A stretch of 64,000 bases of DNA from Thalassotalea profundi. GTDB taxonomy: Bacteria > Pseudomonadota > Gammaproteobacteria > Enterobacterales > Alteromonadaceae. The stretch is from the NCBI RefSeq assembly GCF_014653195.1, contig NZ_BNAH01000010.1, positions 121,762 through 185,761 of the forward strand, given 5' to 3'. Position numbers and translations under genes: made by a program. Positions 32,211-40,995 of the stretch are shown one piece after another; within the stretch, counting starts at the first letter, position 1; each line of letters opens with the position of its first letter. A model generated the notes under the pieces. It was not told the origin of the DNA and did not search any database. It saw nothing but the letters and a program-made list of their open reading frames with translations.

Positions 32211-32810
32211 GAAGGTCTCCGAATTCTATATTCCAATCGCATAGAAAACTTTATTAGTAATATAAGCCTTAAACAAAAAGTTACAGGGCCGCAAAGTTGA
32301 GCAATACTAGCATTATTTTCTTAACTTTTAATCAAAGTTAATCATTTCTTACATAAAAAAATAATTAATACTAGAGTCCGTTGAACTTTCCATTTGTAGC
32401 TCTGCTGTACTTGAAAAAGATGATTATCTAAGCGCTAAATGTAATGTTTGTTTTAGCAAATGCACTTTAAGCACAAATTCTAAGTTCCATACACAATCTA
32501 AGTACCGACATCCGTATAAGCAACAAATAATGACGTCTTTTAAAGGCTCCACAAGGGGCTATAATTAACATTTAATAATCCCTAATTAGTCTATCTACAT
32601 CAAATTATCTCAATACTTATCAACGCGTTTCATTATAAAAAGCATAGAAAATTGTATTGAAGTAAATTGTTGATAAGCGAATGATAGGATATTTTGTTTT
32701 TCTATAGTAGGATCGAGATCAATAAAATGAAGCTTAAGTACTTGTAGACTACCTCAAAAAATAAGCTTTAATTAATTTCAACCTAATGTTGGACAATATA
32801 TTTAATATTC
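32211..32810. other. 600-bp divergent intergenic region, ccmF / ccmA
   Basis: AT-rich region that must hold the promoters for both ccm operons. It contains a 9-bp inverted repeat, CTTATCAAC (32616-32624) and GTTGATAAG (32669-32677), and a start-less open stretch of 67 codons (32365-32568, plus strand) containing a C-x2-C-x3-C arrangement. No recognisable gene, Fnr-type or NagR-type site was found. Confidence 0.5.
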
Positions 32811-33452
32811 ATGCCAAATATGCCATCAGCACTTATAGCCGCAAAAAATCTCACTTGTATTAGAGAAGAACGCATTTTGTTTGAAGATTTATCTTTTACA
32901 ATCAGTGCGGGCGACATAGTGCAACTAGAAGGGCCGAATGGTTCAGGAAAAACAAGTTTATTACGAATACTTGCAGGACTTTCGACTCCGTATGAAGGAA
33001 AAGTTCTCTTTAATAATACAAACATTAATGATATTAAAGAAGACTTTCATCAAAGCCTTTTATATTTAGGGCATTTACCTGGTGTTAAAGGTGAAATGAC
33101 CGCAGAAGAAAATTTAGCCTTTAATCTCGCGCTAAGTGGGCTTGATGCCTCTCATGCAGAAGACACTTTAGCTCAAGTTAATTTATTAGGTTTTGAAGAC
33201 GCACTTGCCAGTCACTTAAGTGCTGGACAGCATAGAAGAATAGCTTTAGCTAAACTTTGGCAAAGCAACGCTCCCATTTGGATTTTAGACGAACCCTTTA
33301 CAGCGATTGATAAAGCGGGAGTGGAAAAACTAGAACAATTGTTTGTTGAACATACTAAACGTGGGGGCTGTGTAATCATAACCACGCATCAAGATTTATC
33401 ACTAGCACCTTCGTTATATCAAAAGATAACGCTTGAATATCGTTTTTTCTAA
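32811..33452 (+). CDS. ccmA: Heme exporter ATP-binding protein CcmA
   Basis: ATPase of the CcmABCD complex that releases holo-CcmE. The 213-aa product has Walker [15 protein letters not shown], the shortened signature [14 protein letters not shown] and Walker [13 protein letters not shown]. An in-frame ATG three codons later (32820) is equally possible. Neither has a clear ribosome site. First gene of ccmABCDE. Confidence 0.96.
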   Translation: MPNMPSALIAAKNLTCIREERILFEDLSFTISAGDIVQLEGPNGSGKTSLLRILAGLSTPYEGKVLFNNTNINDIKEDFHQSLLYLGHLPGVKGEMTAEENLAFNLALSGLDASHAEDTLAQVNLLGFEDALASHLSAGQHRRIALAKLWQSNAPIWILDEPFTAIDKAGVEKLEQLFVEHTKRGGCVIITTHQDLSLAPSLYQKITLEYRFF

Positions 33453-33475
33453 TTAAGGTACAAACGTATAACATT

Positions 33476-34204
33476 ATGAGTGATTTAATCGATACAACAA
33501 ACACAACTCAAACAGCGAGTACAAGGGTATTGCCTTATCATAGAGCGTTTTACTTAGTGTTTAAACGTGATGTCACCCTTGCGTTACGCCACAAAGACGA
33601 CATTATTAATCCTTTACTGTTTTTTATTATTGTTATTACCTTATTTCCATTAGGTATAGGCCCAGAACCCAACACTTTAGCGCGAATAGCACCAGGTATA
33701 ATATGGGTTGCAGCATTACTTGCCACGTTATTATCTCTTGATCGATTATTTAAATCAGATTACAACGATGGTTCCTTAGAGCAATTATTACTAAGTCCTA
33801 ACCCAATTTTTATTTTAGTACTGGGAAAAATTGCGGCTCATTGGTTATTAACTGGTGTTCCATTAATAATTGTAGCTCCACTACTCGCTGTATTGCTTCA
33901 TTTAAATGAAAACAGTTATCTAGCCTTATTTTTAACGTTATTAATTGGCACACCAATATTAAGCTTTATTGGTGCTATTGGCGTTGCTTTAACGGTAGGC
34001 ATAAAAAAAGGGGGCGTGTTATTAAGTTTATTAATACTTCCTTTATATATTCCAGTATTAATTTTTGCCACTAGTGCAATTGATACCGCTGCAATGAACT
34101 TACCCTATAGCGGACAACTTGCTATAATCGGTGCATTACTTATTGGTTCATTGACTTTAACTCCATTGGCAGTTTCTGCCGCATTAAAAGTGAGTACAAA
34201 CTAA
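33476..34204 (+). CDS. ccmB: Heme exporter membrane protein CcmB
   Basis: 242-aa polytopic membrane protein with six hydrophobic segments. It carries the family's FKRDVTLALR start region, LFFIIVITLFPLGIGPEP and LDRLFKSDYNDGSLEQLLLSP. It is a partner of CcmA. It ends one base before the ccmC start. Confidence 0.96.
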   Translation: MSDLIDTTNTTQTASTRVLPYHRAFYLVFKRDVTLALRHKDDIINPLLFFIIVITLFPLGIGPEPNTLARIAPGIIWVAALLATLLSLDRLFKSDYNDGSLEQLLLSPNPIFILVLGKIAAHWLLTGVPLIIVAPLLAVLLHLNENSYLALFLTLLIGTPILSFIGAIGVALTVGIKKGGVLLSLLILPLYIPVLIFATSAIDTAAMNLPYSGQLAIIGALLIGSLTLTPLAVSAALKVSTN

Positions 34205-34205
34205 C

Positions 34206-34952
34206 ATGTGGAAATGGCTACACCCTTACGCAAACCCTGAAGTGTCATATCACTTTGCAGGTAAGTTAATCCCTTGGTTTAAATACTTAACCATTTTACT
34301 CTTAAGTATTGGCTTAGTTTGGGTATTATTATTTGTTCCTGCTGACTACCAACAAGGCAATAGTTTCAGGATTTTTTATATTCATGTACCTACTGCTATT
34401 TTATCATTAAGTATTTATTCAACAATGGCGGTTATCGCATTTTGTGGTTTAGTGTGGCAGTTAAAATTAGCTGATGCCTCTGTTGCAGCTATAGCACCAG
34501 TTGGCGCTGTTTTCACTGCCATTGCACTAATTACAGGTGCCGCTTGGGGCAGACCTACATGGGGCGTTTGGTGGATTTGGGATGCGAGATTAACATCTGA
34601 ACTCATATTATTATTTTTATACTTAGGCGTTATTGCCCTTCATAGTTCTTTTAGTGATAAATCCCAAGGCGGTAAAGCTGCCAGTATATTAACACTTGTT
34701 GGAGTTATTAATATTCCCATTATTAAGTATTCTGTTGAATGGTGGAATACACTACATCAAGGCCAAACCGTCACTAAGCTTGGCGCTCCATCTATGGCTT
34801 CTGAAATGTACTGGCCTTTTTTAGTTTGTTTTTTTGGTTTTGTCTGTTTTCTTGGCTGGATAATCTCACTTCGCTTTCGTACTGAGGTATTATCTCGAAA
34901 TGCAATGCGCCCATGGGTTAAATCTGTGGCAGAATTAAGTGAGAAAAAATAA
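34206..34952 (+). CDS. ccmC: Heme transporter / CcmE loading protein CcmC
   Basis: 248-aa six-segment membrane protein that loads heme onto CcmE. The WWD motif is WGRPTWGVWWIWDARLTSE near residue 120, flanked by the conserved histidines (FYIHVPTAILS before, EWWNTLHQG after). Overlaps ccmD by one base. Confidence 0.97.
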   Translation: MWKWLHPYANPEVSYHFAGKLIPWFKYLTILLLSIGLVWVLLFVPADYQQGNSFRIFYIHVPTAILSLSIYSTMAVIAFCGLVWQLKLADASVAAIAPVGAVFTAIALITGAAWGRPTWGVWWIWDARLTSELILLFLYLGVIALHSSFSDKSQGGKAASILTLVGVINIPIIKYSVEWWNTLHQGQTVTKLGAPSMASEMYWPFLVCFFGFVCFLGWIISLRFRTEVLSRNAMRPWVKSVAELSEKK

Positions 34953-35191
34953 TGCAATTTACTAATTTAAATGACTTTCTTGCTATGGGCACCCATGGCT
35001 TTTATGTTTGGTTATCATTTGGTATTACCTTCGCCTTATTATTTGCTTTAATATATTCGAGTAAACGCAAGAATAAACAAGTCAAAAATGCCATTATTAA
35101 ACGCCAGCTACGTGAAAAAAAATTAAAAAAAGCAGCTCAATTACAGAAAGAATCCATATCTACCAGTAAATCTAAAGAGGTTAGCTCATGA
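34952..35191 (+). CDS. ccmD: Cytochrome c maturation protein CcmD
   Basis: 79-aa small membrane protein of the CcmABCD complex: one membrane segment (about 15-34: [19 protein letters not shown]) followed by a highly basic cytoplasmic tail ([25 protein letters not shown]). It is preceded by the usual [12 protein letters not shown] motif. Overlaps ccmC by 1 bp and ccmE by 4 bp. Confidence 0.93.
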   Translation: MQFTNLNDFLAMGTHGFYVWLSFGITFALLFALIYSSKRKNKQVKNAIIKRQLREKKLKKAAQLQKESISTSKSKEVSS

Positions 35192-35673
35192 ATCCACGTC
35201 GTAAGAAGCGACTAACTATCATTGTATCTATTATCACCGCAATAGGGGTGATTACAGGTTTAGTTCTTTATGCACTAAGTCAAAATATAGATCTGTTTTA
35301 TACGCCTAGTGAAATTATTAACGGTAAAGATGATTCAGGCATTAAACCTATTATAGGACAACGTATCCGTGTAGGAGGCCTAGTTGTACCCGGCAGTGTT
35401 AAACGAGATCCTGATAACTTAAAAGTACAATTTGATCTCACTAATAAAGGCGAAATGATAAGAGTAAAATATGATGGTATTCTTCCTGACTTATTTCGTG
35501 AAGGACAAGGTATTATTGCTAATGGTATTTTAACAGAATCGCGATTACTCACTGCGAGTGAGGTACTTGCCAAGCATGACGAAAACTATATGCCAAAAGA
35601 AATTGCTGAATCTTTAGGTGAAGGTCATAAAATTCCAGAATATTCCGAAGAGCAACTTAATAACAAATATTAA
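35188..35673 (+). CDS. ccmE: Periplasmic heme chaperone CcmE
   Basis: Carries heme covalently on a histidine and hands it to CcmF. The 161-aa product has an N-terminal membrane anchor (about 9-29), an OB-fold domain with [18 protein letters not shown], and the heme-binding AKHDENYMP motif near residue 130. Last gene of ccmABCDE. Confidence 0.97.
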   Translation: MNPRRKKRLTIIVSIITAIGVITGLVLYALSQNIDLFYTPSEIINGKDDSGIKPIIGQRIRVGGLVVPGSVKRDPDNLKVQFDLTNKGEMIRVKYDGILPDLFREGQGIIANGILTESRLLTASEVLAKHDENYMPKEIAESLGEGHKIPEYSEEQLNNKY

Positions 35674-36216
35674 CCTGTAAAATAGTTATATTAAGAAAAC
35701 ATAATAGGGCTGTTAACAACAATACTGCATGAGATTACAGGTTAATTATCTATACAAAGTTATTGGTTTATTCATAGCTATAGAAACTAGCTATGAATTA
35801 CCACCCTATTTTATTTTTCAAACATCACATCAACTTAATTAGTATTGATCAGGAAATTGCTCTTATGGTGAGTTTTAAAGCAACAACATCAAAATAAAAT
35901 TTATCTAATATCCGCGCTTCTTCTATCAACATTTCAATCAATAACTACTAAACTTTACTTTTATCAAAAGGGAATGGCTTAATATTATAATAGTGTAAAA
36001 TGACACGTTGATATGTTGCGGAAAACGATGATATAGAGGTTGAAATGCCATTTAGTATTGTTCAGTGACTTCACTAAAAAGGACCGCTAACGATTAAAGT
36101 GATTATAACCAATGTCTAAAAATATAATTGCCTGGAAACACTGATGTGCAAATAATTTTACCCAACTTTAAACGTTATTTCAGCTAATTTTCGCTGTTAT
36201 ATCCTGAAGAATAGAC
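35674..36216. other. Gene-free AT-rich stretch after ccmE
   Basis: About 540 bp without a credible coding frame between ccmE and the nag operon terminator. It holds a strong hairpin at 35770-35798 (ATTCATAGCTA, loop TAGAAAC, TAGCTATGAAT) and a longer-range inverted repeat made from the ccmE stop region (TAACCTGTAA) and TTACAGGTTA about 50 bp later. Either may end the ccmABCDE transcript, though no good T tract follows. Confidence 0.5.
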
Positions 36217-36247
36217 AAAAAAAAACCCTAGATACTAGATCTAGGGT
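36217..36247 (-). terminator. Terminator of the nag operon
   Basis: ACCCTAGAT / ATCTAGGGT, a 9-bp stem with a 5-nt loop, is followed on the minus strand by nine T. It lies about 120 bp past the nagP stop. Confidence 0.85.
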
Positions 36248-36365
36248 CGATCAAATAAGATCGTTTAACGCACCCTCAACAAGTGAGACTTTTTACTTTT
36301 CAGTAATTTTGTGTAGCTAGAGTCTTACAGTTTATAACCAAAGACACCTAGCAAAATATTTTAAA

Positions 36366-37664
36366 TTATTTCCATGATTTCATTTTATGCCCTTTAATGG
36401 CATAAAATAGAATAAAAAGATAACAAGGTAACATAACAATATAAGCTCCCTGCTGACCTAAAGAAGTGCCACTAGCGATACCCCAAAATAAAGGACCAAA
36501 AGCTCCACCAGCAATTCCCATAATTAACAAGGCAGACCCCGTACTGGTTAAGTGACCAAGACCTGATAATGCCAATGGCCAAACAGCCGGCCACACTATG
36601 GCATTCGCTAGCCCTAAAAGAGCAATCAATAATAAAGTATCAGGCAATTGTGCACCGCCAAAAGGTACTAATAAGGTGTTAGCAATCACAAATGAGCTGC
36701 TATCACCAAAAATAATTAATAATGTGAGCAATGTTCCTAAAACGGCAGAAATCATTAACGCCGTTGGTTGAGAAACAAATCGAGGTATAGTAATAATGCC
36801 TAAGGTATAACCTAGCACCATACAAATCATAGTATATGATGTCATTACCGCATAATTTTCAACACCTAACGACAAAGCAAAAGTCCCTATTGTATCACCT
36901 GCTATAACTTCTACAGCAACATAAACAAATAGCGCTACCACACCTAATGCTAAACTTGGAGTTGCTAATGCCTCTTTAAGTTGCCCTTCGCTACTTGCCT
37001 GTTCTTTCTCTTTTTCAAGCTCAGGTAGAGGAGACATTTTCACAGCAAGACCAAGCAAACCAATAAATAACGCCATTCCTAAATAAGGAAGAACCAAACT
37101 ATCAGCCATTTCATCTATTTTAGCTTGCGTTAATTCTGTACCAACAGTGCCAGTAAAATTACTTAAAATAAGTGCGGTAAATACCATAGGAGCAACAACA
37201 CCTGCGCCTTTATTTAGAATACCCATAACACTAACACGAGCGGCAGCAGACTCTTCTGGCCCAATACGAACAACATAAGGGTTAACAGCTGTTTGAAGTA
37301 ACGTTTGCCCTGTCCCCATCACTAACTGTGCAAATAAAAATAATGCAAATACTTGAGTTTCAGCAGCAGGAATAAATAATAATCCCGCGACCATCATCAC
37401 CCCCATACCTAATGCCATACCATTTTTATAACCGACTTTACGAATAACCCAAGCCGAGGGTAATGCTGTAAATGTCACCGCAATATAAAATGAAAAAATA
37501 ATTAACGATGCTTGAAAGGGAGAGAGTTGCAGTATTTGTTGAAGGTAAGGCATCAAAGAGCCATTTAGCCAAGTTGCAAACCCTAAAATAAAAAAGAGTA
37601 TCGCAACTATTGCCATAGGCAACAAGCTACTTTGCTGCTTTTCATCTGTAATAGTCATATCCAT
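36366..37664 (-). CDS. nagP: N-acetylglucosamine permease NagP (MFS)
   Basis: 432-aa twelve-segment sugar transporter of the FucP-like major facilitator group. In Shewanella and relatives NagP imports GlcNAc by ion symport in place of a PTS. The N-terminal half has FAQLVMGTGQTLLQTAVNPYV, the conserved motif of this group. GAGGAAACT precedes the ATG. It is the last gene of nagK-nagB-nagA-nagP. The nearest operator is before nagK, so NagR control would be through the operon. Substrate is inferred from neighbours. Confidence 0.9.
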   Translation of the reverse strand: MDMTITDEKQQSSLLPMAIVAILFFILGFATWLNGSLMPYLQQILQLSPFQASLIIFSFYIAVTFTALPSAWVIRKVGYKNGMALGMGVMMVAGLLFIPAAETQVFALFLFAQLVMGTGQTLLQTAVNPYVVRIGPEESAAARVSVMGILNKGAGVVAPMVFTALILSNFTGTVGTELTQAKIDEMADSLVLPYLGMALFIGLLGLAVKMSPLPELEKEKEQASSEGQLKEALATPSLALGVVALFVYVAVEVIAGDTIGTFALSLGVENYAVMTSYTMICMVLGYTLGIITIPRFVSQPTALMISAVLGTLLTLLIIFGDSSSFVIANTLLVPFGGAQLPDTLLLIALLGLANAIVWPAVWPLALSGLGHLTSTGSALLIMGIAGGAFGPLFWGIASGTSLGQQGAYIVMLPCYLFILFYAIKGHKMKSWK

Positions 37665-37726
37665 AGTTTCCTCATAAATCGCTTTATAGTTATAGTTTTT
37701 TTAATAGTAAATTGATTTAACTTAAC

Positions 37727-38863
37727 TCAATTTTTTGAATAAACAGCTTGTCCGGCTATCCAAGTTGACTGTACCTTTAACTGCTCGTCAAGCACAACGA
37801 AATCAGCCTGCATTCCTACACTTAACGTTCCACGTAAATGTTCTTGATTAATATATCTGGCCGGATATAAGCTTGCCATTCTTATTGCTTCATCTAGGCT
37901 AAGATTTAAACCAATATGCGTATTAGCAACCGCAGTAGCCATATCTAATGCCGAACCTGCCAATTCACCCGTAGTAGATGTTAATTTACCGTCGTTTAAA
38001 TAAACGGTGCGATCAAAAAAGGCAAACTGCGTTTCTGATGTACCAACAGGAGGCATTGCATCAGTGACTAAAAAAACACGACCAGCCGGCTTGGTTTTTA
38101 ATGCCAGCTTACAACTGGCATAATCGACATGATGGCCATCAATGATAATACCGCAACTAGCATTATCGTTGAGTAAAGCACATCCAGTTACACCAGGTTC
38201 TCTACCTTGAATAGGCGACATGGCATTAAATAAATGGGTAAAACCATCAGCACCAGCATCAATAGCAGCTTGCGCAGTCTTGTAATCCGCATTTGTGTGT
38301 CCTAAACAAACTTTTATTCCTAACGATACCATTCGCTGTACATCACTAGCAGAAACAGTCTCAGGGGCTAATGTTACTAATATTTGCCCAATGTCTTTTC
38401 TCGATAATATTTGCCATTCTTCCTCAGAAATCGGACGAATAAAACCTGCTGTATGTGCACCTTTTTTAGCGACAGATAAATGAGGCCCTTCAAAATGAAT
38501 ACCCAAAATACCTGGCACATTTTCTTTAATTGCTTGAGCCATGGCATCAGCAGCTTGCGACATCACCTCAATTTTATCTGTAATTAAGGTTGGTAACATG
38601 GCTGTTGTGCCAAATTGAGAATGGGCAGTGATGATACGTTTAATTTTATCTAAAGAGGGAGAGTCATTAAATAAAGCACCACCACCACCATTAACCTGTA
38701 AATCGATATAACCTGGAGCAGTTAAACCTACTAACACCTGATCAACATCAGCAGTATTATTATCAATAGCAGTAATTTTGCCATCTTCAACAGTTAATAC
38801 TTGGTCATCACTATAATTATGTCCATCAAATAACCGCGTGGCATGTAGGCGTAACTTATTCAT
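37727..38863 (-). CDS. nagA: N-acetylglucosamine-6-phosphate deacetylase NagA
   Basis: Amidohydrolase that converts GlcNAc-6-P to GlcN-6-P and acetate. The 378-aa product has PGYIDLQVNGGGG, the metal-site block GIHFEGPHLS, LGHTNADY and HLFNAMSP, and the catalytic aspartate in LVTDAMPPVG. The start overlaps the nagB stop by one base, giving coupled translation. Confidence 0.96.
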   Translation of the reverse strand: MNKLRLHATRLFDGHNYSDDQVLTVEDGKITAIDNNTADVDQVLVGLTAPGYIDLQVNGGGGALFNDSPSLDKIKRIITAHSQFGTTAMLPTLITDKIEVMSQAADAMAQAIKENVPGILGIHFEGPHLSVAKKGAHTAGFIRPISEEEWQILSRKDIGQILVTLAPETVSASDVQRMVSLGIKVCLGHTNADYKTAQAAIDAGADGFTHLFNAMSPIQGREPGVTGCALLNDNASCGIIIDGHHVDYASCKLALKTKPAGRVFLVTDAMPPVGTSETQFAFFDRTVYLNDGKLTSTTGELAGSALDMATAVANTHIGLNLSLDEAIRMASLYPARYINQEHLRGTLSVGMQADFVVLDEQLKVQSTWIAGQAVYSKN

Positions 38864-39861
38864 TATACTGTCCGTGTCACTTTTTTAAGGCCTTTAGGCT
38901 CATCAGGGTTAAAGCCGCGCGTTACTGCAACTTCTGCCACATCTAAGTAAAAACGTTGTAAAACTACTAATGGCGCTAGACGAGGATGAACATTTTTATC
39001 TGTTTGTCTAAGGTGAACAAGGTCAGCACCACGTTGCCCTACTTCATCAATTTGAGCTTGATGAGAAGCCGCACTTTCATCTTCAACAGCACAATTTAAA
39101 ATAGCTAAGCCTTGCTCAACTAAAGTGACAGGACCATGTAAAAATTCAGCACTACTAAAAGCTTCAGCATGAATACTGCTCACTTCTTTTAATTTAAGTG
39201 CCATTTCTTTCGATACAGCGTAGCCTAAGCCTCGTCCTAAAATAACCATATTTTTAACGCCAGTAATTGCTGCCGACGTTAACTGAGGCTCAGAGTCGAT
39301 AATAGTTTGTAAAGCCGTTGGCAAGGTATCTAATGCAGAAATTAAATCTGAATTCTCTGTCCAATAGGCAGTTAATTGTAATAATGCTGATAATGTTGCT
39401 AAATAACTTTTCGTTGCGGCAACAGAAACCTCTTCACCTGCTTTAAGTGGTAAAACATCATCAACAATATCTTTTAAAGGTGATGTTTCATCATTAACTA
39501 ACGCAATACAGTAAGCACCTGCTTTTTTAGCCATTTCTGCTTGAGCTATAATATCAGGGCTTCGACCTGATTGTGAGATAACAATAACTAAAGCTTGCTC
39601 AAGTTTAAGCTGCTTACCATACACACTAGAAACAGAAGGAGCAGCAGCAAATGTAGGTACCCCAGCTTCAATCTCAATTAAATATTTACCAAAAACACCT
39701 GCGTGATCAGATGAACCTCGACCTATAATCATCACCATTTTAGGGTCAAATTGACGTAATTTTTCGCCAATAGATTGAACAAGATCTTTGTTAGCAGCAA
39801 GCTGCCCCTTAATTACCGAAGGTGCTTGTTTAGCTTCTTGTTCCATAATTGTTTGTGACAT
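38863..39861 (-). CDS. Glucosamine-6-phosphate deaminase, SIS type (NagB-II)
   Basis: 332-aa protein with two SIS sugar-isomerase domains (first with IGRGSSDHAGVFGKYLIE, VISQSGRSPDIIAQAEMA and VAATKSYLATL), similar to the isomerase half of GlmS but without the glutaminase domain. In Shewanella this form (NagB-II) replaces classic NagB and makes fructose-6-P plus ammonia from GlcN-6-P. Being between nagK and nagA supports that role. An AgaS-like activity is the alternative. Confidence 0.88.
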   Translation of the reverse strand: MSQTIMEQEAKQAPSVIKGQLAANKDLVQSIGEKLRQFDPKMVMIIGRGSSDHAGVFGKYLIEIEAGVPTFAAAPSVSSVYGKQLKLEQALVIVISQSGRSPDIIAQAEMAKKAGAYCIALVNDETSPLKDIVDDVLPLKAGEEVSVAATKSYLATLSALLQLTAYWTENSDLISALDTLPTALQTIIDSEPQLTSAAITGVKNMVILGRGLGYAVSKEMALKLKEVSSIHAEAFSSAEFLHGPVTLVEQGLAILNCAVEDESAASHQAQIDEVGQRGADLVHLRQTDKNVHPRLAPLVVLQRFYLDVAEVAVTRGFNPDEPKGLKKVTRTV

Positions 39862-39892
39862 ATTTAACCTACTTAATTCAATTCTAAATTTA

Positions 39893-40786
39893 TTACAGCA
39901 AAGCGAGTTGTTGCTGGGCGAATAATATAGAGCCTATTTCTGGTGGGCTAATAGGCTCTTCTAACTTATCTTGTATTTCTTGATCTAACCAAGGTTTTAA
40001 TCGAGGCGTCAGCCCGCCAATTAGCGATATACGTGGTGGATTTTGCAAAAGCAATTGTCGCGCAACATTACTAATATAACCAGCACCTTCTTCAACTATT
40101 TTCTTGGCAACTACATCACCTTCTTCTGCAGCATCAAACACTATATTAGCCATTTTTGCATAAAACGCGGCTGGTTTTCCTGCAATAATTTCTACGAGGT
40201 CAATCCCTTCTTTTACATTATGTAGTGTTAATAATTTATCATTAATACTTGAAGGTTCAACTAAACCATCTAACGACATTAAAACATGGTTAGCCGCTTG
40301 AAAACCAAACCAAGCGCCACTCCCTTTATCGCCATGTGGAAATCCATGCCCACCTAACGTATATGGATGGCCAGCAACATAAGAAAAACCGCAAGAACCG
40401 GTACCCGAAATAATAACAGCACCATCACTCCCTTCGTGAGCTCCTAAACAAGCAATAAGTAAATCAGTTGTGAGAAACATTTGCTTAAATGGATGCTCCC
40501 ATTGAGACATTTTTGCAAATAATACGGGTAAATTAACTCCAGCTAAGCCAACTCCAGCATAAATATTTTCAAGACCAATTCCAGTTAACCCTGCATCGGC
40601 TAATGCCAATTGGGCTGATTCAGTAATAGAGTTAATTGCTTGTTCATATCCATGTAAAGGGTTTGCAGGACCAGAAATACCCGTGCCTAGTATTACATTA
40701 TCGCTAGACACAATAATGGCTTTACACTTACTACCACCACCATCAATTCCTAAAAAGTACTCTTTCTTGTCACTGCTACTTGACAT
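39893..40786 (-). CDS. nagK: N-acetylglucosamine kinase (BadF/BadG type)
   Basis: 297-aa ASKHA-fold kinase that phosphorylates imported GlcNAc at C6. Phosphate-binding loops: LGIDGGGSKCKAII at the start and VIISGTGSCGFSY in the middle. It resembles the BadF/BadG group used in Alteromonadales rather than the ROK kinase of enterics. GAGGTTAGC precedes the ATG. First gene of the nag operon, with a NagR site 81 bp upstream. Confidence 0.9.
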   Translation of the reverse strand: MSSSSDKKEYFLGIDGGGSKCKAIIVSSDNVILGTGISGPANPLHGYEQAINSITESAQLALADAGLTGIGLENIYAGVGLAGVNLPVLFAKMSQWEHPFKQMFLTTDLLIACLGAHEGSDGAVIISGTGSCGFSYVAGHPYTLGGHGFPHGDKGSGAWFGFQAANHVLMSLDGLVEPSSINDKLLTLHNVKEGIDLVEIIAGKPAAFYAKMANIVFDAAEEGDVVAKKIVEEGAGYISNVARQLLLQNPPRISLIGGLTPRLKPWLDQEIQDKLEEPISPPEIGSILFAQQQLALL

Positions 40787-40852
40787 GCTAACCTCATGTT
40801 CACATTCATTCAGTGATAACTAAAATTAAGTTATCAAATTTAATCTGTTTTC

Positions 40853-40883
40853 ATCTTAACGATAAATGACAGCGTTGTCATTT
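40853..40883 (-). promoter_or_regulatory. NagR operator overlapping the nagK promoter
   Basis: Palindrome AAATGACAGCGTTGTCATTT spans 40864-40883. On the minus strand ATGACA, the 5' half of this palindrome as read on that strand, is followed after 17 bp by TAAGAT (40853-40858), a good -35/-10 pair, so bound repressor would cover the -35. It matches four other sites in this locus. Confidence 0.85.
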
Positions 40884-40995
40884 GTTTTTTTATGTTTATT
40901 CTGAATTTTTATCTAATATTAAAGAATTTAAATTCAAACGGCTGATTTAATTAAGTAAATTAATTAAATCAGCCTTGCGATCTTTTGACTTATTC

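Noticed and set aside
32616..32677. CTTATCAAC / GTTGATAAG inverted repeat as a defined operator
   Set aside because: The 44-bp spacing and lack of a second copy give no basis for naming a regulator.
35674..36216. Possible small gene or pseudogene after ccmE
   Set aside because: Only very short frames without ribosome sites were found. The hairpins are better read as RNA 3'-end structures.
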